Below are positions 47,000 to 54,553 of a DNA stretch of 64,000 nt, in pieces. The notes under the pieces are model-generated. The model searched no databases and was not told where the DNA came from. It saw only the letters and a program-made list of their open reading frames with translations. Where the stretch lies: NCBI GenBank assembly GCA_050331295.1, contig JBHJGZ010000002.1, positions 124,001 through 188,000 of the forward strand, given 5' to 3'. This DNA comes from Kuafuiihalomonas sp050331295. GTDB lineage: Bacteria; Myxococcota; Kuafuiibacteriia; Kuafuiibacteriales; Kuafuiibacteriaceae. Position numbers and translations under genes: made by a program. Within the stretch, counting starts at the first letter, position 1. Every line of letters begins with the position of its first letter.

Positions 47000-48148
47000 A
47001 TGGATCTGGTCACCGCATTGCCGGAAGCGATCCGGGAGTGGCTCGAGGATCCCGCCCTGACCGAGCTGGTGCTGCCTCGGCCGGGGGAGGCGGTTCTGGT
47101 GCGGGGCAAGATCACGGAGCAGAAGGGGACCGGCCTGAGTCCCCAGGCGTTGCGGCAGGTGGTGGACGCGGTGCGGCGACAAGTGGGCGCCCGTTCTGGT
47201 CGCTGGAACGACCGCTTCGACGTCCGGGCGGTAGACACGCCGGCCGGCGGTGGGTTGCGTCTCATGCGCCGCGCTCCGATGGCGCACTCCCTGCGTTCGC
47301 TCAGTCGGGCTGGCAAGCTGCTTCCGGAGGTCCGGGCCTTCCTCGAAGAAGCGATCCGATGTCGCCGCAGCGGATTGTTGGCCCTCTGCGACGCGAGGTC
47401 GACGGCACCGCTCTTTCACGCCATCGTTGCGGAATGGCGCGAGCTTTCGTGGGTGGTGGACGTCGAAGACATCGTGTCCGACCTGGGCATCGATGGCGCG
47501 GTGGGCCTGGGTGTGGATGGCTTTGTCTGTGCGAACATCGGGCAGCTCAACTTGGAGCTCGTCCTTCAGCCCCGTCCGGTGTGGGTTCGGGTCGAAGCGC
47601 CCGATGCAGCCTCTGCCGCCTTTCGCGCCCTTGCGCAGATCGGCTTGCGTCGGCCGGACCTGACCATGGACCAGATACGATGCGCGACCGCCTCGAAGTT
47701 CGACTTCGTCGTCGAGGAGGAGACGGACGGGCGGTCGCGAGGGGTGTGGCGCATTCTGGAGCCGGATCACCGGCTCGAAGTGGACTTCGTCACCGGCACC
47801 CGGGTGCGGTTCGGTCCGCGCGCCGACCCTCGTCGAACCGAGAAGTTGCCGGCTGAGCCGGGCCAGCTCGGCCCTCGTCCCTCCGAGCGTCCCTCTCCGT
47901 CCAGACCGACCGACTCGGACCCGGCCCGGCGGTGGGACAGTCACGGCGACGAGGACCGAATGCCTCTTCACCGTCCCCCCTCCGACATCGACGCCCGGTC
48001 TCTGTTGATGGACTCGAATGCGCTCGCCCAGGGCCCGTCCGGTCATGACGCCCAATCCACGACCACCGAGCTCCCGATCCTGGCGGAGGAAGACGAGCAG
48101 AAGGCCTTGCGGTCGGCCGAGGACTCGTCTCCCGAGCCGGGGCCTTGA
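47000..48148 (+). CDS. CpaF/TadA-like protein lacking the Walker A motif
   Basis: The first 250 residues follow the order of CpaF-type secretion ATPases: TELVLPRPGEAVLVRGK (N-terminal sheet), RLMRRAPM, then SRAGKLLPEVRAFLEEAI before the P loop. In place of GGTGSGKTT stands ALCDARSTAPLF (about 128-139). The His-box region is missing, and LTMDQIRCATASKFDFVVEE with DGRSRGVWRILEPD ends the module. The last 110 residues are low-complexity, rich in Pro, Ser, Asp. Thus probably unable to hydrolyse ATP; perhaps a structural or regulatory relative. ATG 47000. It is followed after three bases by the transporter gene. Confidence 0.7.
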   Translation: MDLVTALPEAIREWLEDPALTELVLPRPGEAVLVRGKITEQKGTGLSPQALRQVVDAVRRQVGARSGRWNDRFDVRAVDTPAGGGLRLMRRAPMAHSLRSLSRAGKLLPEVRAFLEEAIRCRRSGLLALCDARSTAPLFHAIVAEWRELSWVVDVEDIVSDLGIDGAVGLGVDGFVCANIGQLNLELVLQPRPVWVRVEAPDAASAAFRALAQIGLRRPDLTMDQIRCATASKFDFVVEEETDGRSRGVWRILEPDHRLEVDFVTGTRVRFGPRADPRRTEKLPAEPGQLGPRPSERPSPSRPTDSDPARRWDSHGDEDRMPLHRPPSDIDARSLLMDSNALAQGPSGHDAQSTTTELPILAEEDEQKALRSAEDSSPEPGP

Positions 48149-48151
48149 ACC

Positions 48152-49477
48152 GTGCTGGCCCGAGTCGGTCTGGGACTGGAGCGCATCTTCGGGAAATGGA
48201 TCCCGGACCCCTTCGTCGTCGCCGTCGGTCTGACGGTGCTGGTGGGTGGAGCAGGGTGGTTGGCCACCGGCGATGCCGCGCAGGTCCTCGACGCGTGGCA
48301 AGGGCCGCGCGGCTTTTGGAGTCTGCTCGGCTTCTCCATGCAGATGTGCCTGGTCTTGGTCACCGGACACGCGGTGGCGATCTCCCCTCCGGCCCGCCGG
48401 GGACTGGTGTGGCTCTCCGACCGCCCCCGCAGCGGGGCCGAGGCTGCCGCGATGGTCAGCTTCGTGAGCATCGTCCTCGGCCTGTTCAATTGGGGTCTAG
48501 GTCTGGTCGGGGGCGCCCTGTTGGCCCGGTTCGTCTCGGACTCGTGCGCACGCCGCGGGATCTCGGCCCACGGTCCGCTGCTCGCGGCCTGCGGCTACGT
48601 GGGCATGATGGCTTGGCACGGCGGAATGTCGGGCTCGGCGCCCCTGAAGGTCACGACCCGCAACGACTTGGTGGAACTGCTGGGACCGGATCTGGGGAGC
48701 CGCTTGGCCGTGGTACCCACCAGCGAGACCTTGTTCAGTCCCCTCAACCTGATGGTCAGCTTGGGGCTGCTTTTCATCATTCCTTGGGTTGCGAGTCAGC
48801 TCGCTCCGGAGCACGGCGAACCGCTCTCCAAGCCGCGCGACGCTCGAGAACCGGAAGCGTTCCCGGGTCTGGCGGGGGCCCGCTGGTTCGCCTGGCTGCT
48901 GGTCGTTCCTCTGGCGTGGAGCCAGATCCGGTATCTCGGCGCCTACGGGGTGCAGAGGCTGGATCCGAACGCCATCAACGGAATCCTGCTGACGTTGGGA
49001 GTGGCCCTCCACGGGACGTTGGGTGCCTATGCCCGGGCCATCCAGCAGGCGGTATCCGGCTGCGCCGGCATCATTCTCCAGTTTCCGCTCTATGCCGGCA
49101 TCATGGGCATCATGGCGGGGACCGGTTTGGCCTCCGCCTGGGCCCGAGCAGCGGCGAGCGTCGAGCCCAACCTGTTTCTCTGGGTGACCTTTCTGGCTGC
49201 CGGCGCTTTGAACCTCCTCGTGCCCAGTGGAGGCGGTCAGTGGGCGGTTCAAGGGCCGGTGGCGGCGGAAGCGGCCGAAGCGTTGAACCTTCCCCTCGGT
49301 ACCGTGGTGCTCGCGGTCGCCTACGGAGACCAGTGGACCAACATGCTTCAGCCCTTCTGGGCCCTGCCGCTGATGGGACTCACGGGGGTGCGGGCCGGTC
49401 CGTTGCTCGGCTACACCTTCGTCTTCTTGGTGGTGGGGGGACTGTGGTTTTCGGCGGGCTTGTGGGCCTTCGGTTGA
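48152..49477 (+). CDS. AtoE-type short-chain fatty acid transporter
   Basis: 441 residues, mostly hydrophobic, about 12 membrane segments. Family features: FVVAVGLTVLVGG, FVSIVLGLFNWGLGLVGGALLAR, the AWHGGMSGSAPLK motif and LVPSGGGQWAVQGPV, all typical of the TIGR00366/AtoE family, which is thought to carry short-chain fatty acids. GTG 48152, three bases after the upstream stop. Its substrate and the reason for pairing with a CpaF-like protein are unknown. Confidence 0.9.
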   Translation: MLARVGLGLERIFGKWIPDPFVVAVGLTVLVGGAGWLATGDAAQVLDAWQGPRGFWSLLGFSMQMCLVLVTGHAVAISPPARRGLVWLSDRPRSGAEAAAMVSFVSIVLGLFNWGLGLVGGALLARFVSDSCARRGISAHGPLLAACGYVGMMAWHGGMSGSAPLKVTTRNDLVELLGPDLGSRLAVVPTSETLFSPLNLMVSLGLLFIIPWVASQLAPEHGEPLSKPRDAREPEAFPGLAGARWFAWLLVVPLAWSQIRYLGAYGVQRLDPNAINGILLTLGVALHGTLGAYARAIQQAVSGCAGIILQFPLYAGIMGIMAGTGLASAWARAAASVEPNLFLWVTFLAAGALNLLVPSGGGQWAVQGPVAAEAAEALNLPLGTVVLAVAYGDQWTNMLQPFWALPLMGLTGVRAGPLLGYTFVFLVVGGLWFSAGLWAFG

Positions 49478-49490
49478 TGCCGGTGCGTCG

Positions 49491-50246
49491 CTAACGCGGA
49501 AGCTCTTTGGCCCACCACGGCCGAGTTTCGCGGGCCGGGTCGGTCGATTCGGTCGGGCGCTCGAGGGGCATCTTCGGGTGGGCGAGGGATGCTCGGATCT
49601 TGGCGGGAGGGATGACGAGGTTTTGATGCACATCCCAGGCGACGGTTCGGGCGATGCCCAGGAGCCGGAGCTGGGTGTCGAAGATCGGCATGCCGCCTTT
49701 CAGTTCGAGGGTGGTCGCCACGAAACCCTCGAACTCCGGCCGGAGGCCAGGATCCGTCACCAAGCCGGAGACCGCGGTCCCCCCGGCGGCGGTTGTCGTC
49801 AGGGCCACCACGTCGGTATGTGCCTCGAGGGTGCCGGCGCCACGTCGCCCTGGGGCGGTCAATCCGAGCTCGGCCAAGGCGTCGTCCACCTCGAGCCGAG
49901 CGACTCGAGCCTCCAGATCGAGATGAACGAGGCGGGCGGCCGCGCTGCCTTCGGGACCGTGGACCTGAATCGAACGTGCGTCTTGAACGACGTAGGCCAG
50001 GACGACCACGCTCCGCTCGTCCCACGGGACCCCGAACCCGACGCGGTGGGCCGGCACGGTGGGGAAGTCTTTTTGGGCTCGAACATCGACGCGGATCTCG
50101 GCGGTCCGCATCCGTAGCCGGGCAGGAAGCGCACCCATCTGGTCGAGACGGAGCGTATCCACGGGCGGTTCCTCGGCGAATGCCGGGGTGCAGGAGAGCA
50201 GGCCGAGAATGGCGCAAGGACACAGGCCCCGGGCGGTGGCACCCAT
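49491..50246 (-). CDS. Exported trypsin-fold pseudo-protease
   Basis: An N-terminal signal peptide (hydrophobic LCPCAILGLLSCTPAFA) begins a 250-residue protein with the strand order of HtrA-like serine proteases, for example VVVLAYVVQDARSI, ARVARLEVDD and TDPGLRPEFEGFVAT. The active-site Gly-Asn-Ser-Gly-Gly motif is replaced by LKGGMPIFD, so the serine nucleophile is missing. Probably a non-catalytic binding protein. ATG 50246 or 50264 starts it. Its stop lies 13 bases from the convergent AtoE gene. Confidence 0.68.
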   Translation of the reverse strand: MGATARGLCPCAILGLLSCTPAFAEEPPVDTLRLDQMGALPARLRMRTAEIRVDVRAQKDFPTVPAHRVGFGVPWDERSVVVLAYVVQDARSIQVHGPEGSAAARLVHLDLEARVARLEVDDALAELGLTAPGRRGAGTLEAHTDVVALTTTAAGGTAVSGLVTDPGLRPEFEGFVATTLELKGGMPIFDTQLRLLGIARTVAWDVHQNLVIPPAKIRASLAHPKMPLERPTESTDPARETRPWWAKELPR

Positions 50247-50283
50247 GGGGGCGGACTTTAGCACATCGAAGTGCGGTCTTTGG

Positions 50284-51066
50284 TCAGACCGCGGTGAGGT
50301 GGCGACCGGGTCGCTTCTTGGCGCGTTCCTCCATCACCTTGGCGATGAAGGTGCTCCCGTTCTCGATGGTGTTGGACATCGTATCCCGGAGCAGGAGCTC
50401 GGCCTCTTTCTTCGAGAGCCGAAGCGTATCGTAGTACCGCTGTCGATCCGTGGCGTGAAAGACCACCGGCAGATAGCCGTGGCGCAGGAGCACGAAGTTC
50501 ACCAGCAGTCGGCCGGTCTTTCCGGAGTTCTCGGCGAACGGGAAGATGCTCATGAATTCGTGGTGCAGGTGGGCGGCGAAAGCCACCGCGTCGTCGTCGT
50601 CGGGATCGGACGATTCCGCCCAGCTCATCAGCTTTTCGAGCCGGCTGACGATGTCGTGGGGCTGGGCGATGTCGTGGAAGTAGGTCCGATGAAGGGGGAT
50701 ATCCTTTCGATACCGAGCCACCTGATAGTTCGGGTCGTGAGAGCCCAAGACCGCGTGAAGCTCCCGGACCAACGCCATGTTGACCGGGCCACCCTCGGCG
50801 GCGCGGGTTCGGATCAGGTCCATGGCCAGGCGGAAATTGCGGATCGCCGGGTAGGTGTCCTGTGCGATGGGGCGACCCTCCAGGGCGGTGATCATCTCTT
50901 GGTGGGTGACCACCACCCCTTCCAGAGCGTTCTCGTGGAAGATCCAGCCCAGCTCGAACCGCTCGAGGAAGTCTTTCCAGACGTCCGGGTGCTGAAGCGC
51001 CAGGTCCCGGAGTTCTTCCGTTCGGTCGTCGATGTCTCGGTGTTGGTCTCGCTTAAGCTCCATGGC
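50284..51066 (-). CDS. Fic-domain protein with degenerate active site
   Basis: The Fic fold is clear (helical, Fic core at about residues 80-230). The canonical HPFxxGNGRxxR motif reads FPFAENSGKTGR: catalytic His is Phe175, Asn is Ser and first Arg is Lys. AMPylation activity is thus unlikely. The N-terminal helix carries ENALEG, like the inhibitory S/TxxxE[G/N] motif but with Glu in place of Ser. ATG 51066 has AGGGGG close upstream; 51111 is the longer choice. A perfect TTGACA -35 element lies upstream. It may have a new activity or act as a binding protein. Confidence 0.82.
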   Translation of the reverse strand, partial: AMELKRDQHRDIDDRTEELRDLALQHPDVWKDFLERFELGWIFHENALEGVVVTHQEMITALEGRPIAQDTYPAIRNFRLAMDLIRTRAAEGGPVNMALVRELHAVLGSHDPNYQVARYRKDIPLHRTYFHDIAQPHDIVSRLEKLMSWAESSDPDDDDAVAFAAHLHHEFMSIFPFAENSGKTGRLLVNFVLLRHGYLPVVFHATDRQRYYDTLRLSKKEAELLLRDTMSNTIENGSTFIAKVMEERAKKRPGRHLTAV

Positions 51067-51427
51067 TACCCCCTGCGTTCTCGCCTCCACGTTTCGGTCT
51101 CGCGCCGACATTGGTGGTGGCTACAATCGAACCCTTTCGATACTTTTCGAATTACCGATCCGCATTCGAACCTGTCAACTTCGGTGGATCGTTCGAATAG
51201 CTCCGCTGTCCCACATGAAGTCATCTTTCAGCAGCGACTGCGCGGTCCGGTTGGTCCAGGAATTCGTGGTCGGATCGGCTGATCCATGCGACTTCGTGAA
51301 TCGTCGACGGCGTTGAGTGGATTTCGTTCCATTCGTTTCACGCGAAGGAGTCGCTGTATTTTTATGTGTCGGGAAGGAAAAATTTTATTCTGTCGAAACG
51401 TTGACACCATAAGACCGGTGACCGATG
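51067..51427. other. Gene-free A+T-rich spacer between the Fic and patatin genes
   Basis: About 360 bases without coding potential. It holds the putative Fic promoter and, near 51380-51395, an A/T-rich run (gaaaaattttattctg). No terminator stem was seen after the patatin stop. Confidence 0.45.
51151..51178 (-). promoter_or_regulatory. Putative sigma-70 promoter for the Fic gene, with TTCGA repeats
   Basis: On the minus strand, TTGACA (51173-51178) and GGTAAT (51151-51156) are 16 bases apart. TTCGA is repeated around it at 51136, 51146, 51166 and 51192, a possible operator set. The remaining space to 51427 is A+T-richer and holds no gene I can see. Confidence 0.4.
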
Positions 51428-52897
51428 TCACTGGAAAGCTGCCTTGCGATGGGTGAATCGAGGCGGAAGCGGCTCGAGCATCTTGAGAAGGATCGGCGAT
51501 GCGCGGCTGAGTTCCTCGCGACCCCATCGCATGGCGACTTCGATGGTCCGAAAGCTCGGCATGACGTTGATGGGACTCGGTACGCGCCGGTATCGCAGCA
51601 GCATTTGCATGAAGTGAAGGTCGCGACTCACGTTTTCGGCCGCAATCCTCTGGAGAGGAAGAAACAGGATGTGCCGACCGACGCTCGCCGGGAAGCAGTC
51701 CAGGCCCAAGACCATGGCGTTTCGAGAGCCCAGCCGACCCGATTGGATCATCTCCCACGCCACCCGGCCCGGAACGTTGGCGACCAAGCCTCCGTCCGTA
51801 AGTGCATCGACGCCTTCACGATGAAGAAGCTCCGCCATGAGGCGGTGCATCCGCGTATCATCTCGCGTCAAGTCGTATTGAAGGACGGCGGGGAGGGAGG
51901 TCGAAAACCCAACCGCGTCCACTGCGTCGAACCCTTGGGTCAACATGTCGGCGCCCAGGGGCAAAGTCTCGAGGGCGCCCGGTGTGCTGACCAGGTCTCG
52001 GAGCAGTTTCGAGAGGTCCGCGGTCAAATCCTTGATCTGCAGCAGTCGGCCGAGGGGCCCACGACGCAAAACCCGCCGGAACTCCCGTTCGTAGGGGCGG
52101 ACCGTTTCAAACGCTTCCCTGCGCACTCCGGCCACCACCGAAATGAACGGGATCGGTATGTCTCTGATCTTCAGAGGTTGCCCGGTCTCATCGAGAAAAA
52201 AGCGCTCCAGACCGCTTCTGAGATGCACTCGCAATGCGCCTGGCAAGGCGTATCGCGTCTCCGACTCCAAAAGCCGGAACATGTCCTTGAAACGCAGATC
52301 GAAAGCGATGGTCCGAACCAAAGACGAGTGGACGGACAAACGATTGGCCCGGAACAATCCGAGGAGGGCACCGATGCTGCTGCCGACGATCCCGGCCGGT
52401 TCGATGCGCGCCGACTCCAGAAAGGAAAAGGCGCCAAGGTGGACATATCCGCAGCCACCGCCCCCACCGAGACAAAGGACCAGATGTTTGCGGCCCAGTT
52501 CCTCGTCCAGTCGCTCCGCCGACAGAGCACTGGTGTGCTCTGCCAGGACTTGTTCTCCCGCTGCGTTCAAGATGGCGTCCAGATGCTCTGCGTCCCGGCC
52601 CAGGTCCCGGGGATCGAGATCGCCTCGGGCCTTGAGCAGTCGATCCACCAAGGGTCTGAGGTGGTCGCGGAAGACGCCGAGGCGCAGGCCCACGGGGATG
52701 TCGCGGTCGCCCGAGCGGATCACCCATACCCGTGCGAGGTTGAGGATGGTGCGAAGCGTGAGCTCGAGTCTTCGCGGAAGCCGGTCGGGGCGCCGAACCA
52801 GCGCCTCGACCAGACTCACCTCCGCTTCTTCATAGGGTCGAACCTGCCGGTATCGCTCCGCCAGGTCCGGGCGAATGTCTCGGGCGGCCACCGACAT
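51428..52897 (-). CDS. Patatin-like phospholipase
   Basis: Serine acyl hydrolase of the patatin family. The oxyanion loop GGGGGCGYVHLGA, nucleophile Ser174 in GSSIG and Asp368 in DGGLVANVPG make the Ser-Asp dyad. An N-terminal helical domain of about 130 residues of unknown fold precedes it. 489 residues; no signal peptide or membrane helix. It likely cleaves phospholipids or lipid esters; patatins are also used as toxins or in defence. ATG 52897. It is on the same strand as the Fic gene but about 360 bases away. Confidence 0.92.
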   Translation of the reverse strand: MSVAARDIRPDLAERYRQVRPYEEAEVSLVEALVRRPDRLPRRLELTLRTILNLARVWVIRSGDRDIPVGLRLGVFRDHLRPLVDRLLKARGDLDPRDLGRDAEHLDAILNAAGEQVLAEHTSALSAERLDEELGRKHLVLCLGGGGGCGYVHLGAFSFLESARIEPAGIVGSSIGALLGLFRANRLSVHSSLVRTIAFDLRFKDMFRLLESETRYALPGALRVHLRSGLERFFLDETGQPLKIRDIPIPFISVVAGVRREAFETVRPYEREFRRVLRRGPLGRLLQIKDLTADLSKLLRDLVSTPGALETLPLGADMLTQGFDAVDAVGFSTSLPAVLQYDLTRDDTRMHRLMAELLHREGVDALTDGGLVANVPGRVAWEMIQSGRLGSRNAMVLGLDCFPASVGRHILFLPLQRIAAENVSRDLHFMQMLLRYRRVPSPINVMPSFRTIEVAMRWGREELSRASPILLKMLEPLPPRFTHRKAAFQ

Positions 52898-53081
52898 GCC
52901 GAACCTTCAGCGACTCCACTCGGCGGCTCGTGGTCTGTGTGGGGTCGTGCTACAGACCCGACATGACCGTGCCGTTTCGGACGCCGTGCCCTGGCCCCTA
53001 CGATGCGGTTCGTTCCGACGCCACCCCCAACCCACTTCCGAACCGTCGGGGTTCGGAAGAGACCCGCGCGCACCGTCGACT

Positions 53082-53088
53082 GGGGAGG
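53082..53088 (+). promoter_or_regulatory. Shine-Dalgarno site selecting a TTG start
   Basis: GGGGAGG lies seven bases before TTG 53096. It indicates that the following gene starts there and not at ATG 53003, whose first residues look non-coding. Confidence 0.6.
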
Positions 53089-53095
53089 TCTTCCT

Positions 53096-53662
53096 TTGCC
53101 GGGAATCCGTGAGCAGCTTCTGCGCGCTCTGGAAGACGATGACGTCGCACGTTCCGGAGCGCTGGTTCAGGGGACGGATGATGTTTCGACGGCGCTTCGG
53201 TTCGGGGCGAGTCTGGCCCGGGCCATGGGTGCCGAGAAGGAGGCCGCACTGCTGCAAGCGGAAGCGGATGGCTACCAGGAATCTTCGGGACAGCCCCCGG
53301 ATGCGCGCAGCGTGTTGGCATTTGCCAGCCCATTTCCGGTTCGCGCCCTCGACCTCGGACTGTTGGATCCGGAGGAGGTCTTCGTGGTCAATCGCGAGAA
53401 GTTCGCTCAAGTCCGATTTCCCATCGTGCAGCCCGCCGGTGAGCTCGAACGGCTGATGCTGCAGCTGACGGAGGGTGGGGTCTTTTCGATGCGGGTCCCG
53501 GCTTCGGAACTGCCCTGCCGGGCAGCCGAGGTGGATCCGGAGTCGGAGATCTTTCTGTACATTCTGCCCCGAGAGCTTCAGCGGTTGGTGGACCGCGCCC
53601 GAAGAATGGCATTCACCGCCATCGTCGACCGGGTCGCGGCGGCGGCCGCAGACTCCGGGTGA
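53096..53662 (+). CDS. Hypothetical protein with AbiTii-like N-terminus
   Basis: About 188 residues. The N-terminal 65 residues have the AbiTii-like pattern (helix, FGASLARAMGAEKEAALLQAEADGYQ). AbiTii is a small helical domain often found in phage-abortive-infection and other defence proteins. The rest is a mixed alpha/beta region (FPVRALDLGLLD, VFVVNREKFAQVRFP, EIFLYILPRELQRLVDRARR) that I cannot name. It is the only defence-flavoured gene besides the patatin and Fic genes nearby; a shared role is a guess. Confidence 0.65.
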   Translation: MPGIREQLLRALEDDDVARSGALVQGTDDVSTALRFGASLARAMGAEKEAALLQAEADGYQESSGQPPDARSVLAFASPFPVRALDLGLLDPEEVFVVNREKFAQVRFPIVQPAGELERLMLQLTEGGVFSMRVPASELPCRAAEVDPESEIFLYILPRELQRLVDRARRMAFTAIVDRVAAAAADSG

Positions 53663-53670
53663 TGCCCGTT

Positions 53671-53696
53671 GCTCCATCCGTTCATGGAGCGTTTCT
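53671..53696. terminator. Possible bidirectional terminator between convergent genes
   Basis: GCTCCAT/ATGGAGC stem (53671-53677 and 53684-53690) with a six-base loop, followed by GTTTCT. It lies between convergent genes and reaches into the last codons of the next gene. A weak T run makes it uncertain. Confidence 0.4.
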
Positions 53697-54482
53697 ACGC
53701 AGCATCGACTGCATCATGTCTTCCGCGGACCGCTGGGTGTAATCGGCAGGCGGGGCGAAGAACGTGATGTCGACGGCCTTGGACTCGATGTCGCTGAAGG
53801 TCGTGACGACCTCTACCGACTCATTACCCAGCTCGACCTGCTGCTTCGTGCGCAGGGGGAAACCGTATTCGCCGAGCTGAAGAAAGGCCATCGAGTCTGC
53901 CGCGCCGCTGGCCGCCACCTTCGCCATGCGCTCGCTCAGCGTCACCAGATCTCGCCGGAACGCATCGACGTCGGCAGGGACATCGACCGCGATGCAGGCC
54001 TGGCCCGGGCCCTCTGGTCTCCTCCACGTGTAGATTCGGCAGCTCAGGCCGTGGACGGTGTCGGTCTCCGAAGTCCGCGTGGCCTTGAGGGGCGCTCGCG
54101 CTGCCTCCTCCTGGGTTTCGAGCTGCGCCTGGAGTTCTGCCTTCATCTCGGCGGGAAGGCTTTCCATCTGCTTTTCCAGCTCCGCCTTCATCCGGTCCCG
54201 AATGGCGATCATCTCCTCCACGGTGATTCGGGTGAAGCTTCGACTCTCGTCGTCGAAGATGGACATGGTCCCCGTCGTCAACTCGATCACCATGGTGCGG
54301 CCCTGGCTGTCGATGCGAAGCGTATGTGCGCCGTAGGTCAGCTGCGAGGTCCCGACCTCTTTCCCCTGCGGGTCGTAATGGTGCTGGAGGGCCGTCCAGC
54401 CTTGGGTGTCGTCCGCTCGGGCCGAGGCCGCGGCCCAGAGCACCGCGAAAGCGGCGAAGAGGGCGCTTCGAGGAAACCGCAT
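53682..54482 (-). CDS. Exported DUF4412-like hypothetical protein
   Basis: 266 residues with a signal peptide (LFAAFAVLWAAASARA). A beta-rich fold follows, with strands such as LTYGAHTLRIDSQGRTMVIEL and MSIFDDESRSFTRIT, then a helical stretch (EMIAIRDRMKAELEKQMESL) and more strands ending VDITFFAPPADYTQ. The order resembles DUF4412/LolA-like periplasmic proteins; the function is unknown. ATG 54482 is used because frames extending further cross the PEGA protein gene. It lies 71 bases downstream of that gene, same strand. Confidence 0.78.
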   Translation of the reverse strand: MRFPRSALFAAFAVLWAAASARADDTQGWTALQHHYDPQGKEVGTSQLTYGAHTLRIDSQGRTMVIELTTGTMSIFDDESRSFTRITVEEMIAIRDRMKAELEKQMESLPAEMKAELQAQLETQEEAARAPLKATRTSETDTVHGLSCRIYTWRRPEGPGQACIAVDVPADVDAFRRDLVTLSERMAKVAASGAADSMAFLQLGEYGFPLRTKQQVELGNESVEVVTTFSDIESKAVDITFFAPPADYTQRSAEDMMQSMLRRNAP

Positions 54483-54553
54483 GGAGCTGCGGCTATCATG
54501 CTCGCCTGGCGGCGCGAAGCATTTCGCTCCTCGCGCCCCTCGAGTCGGGTCCA

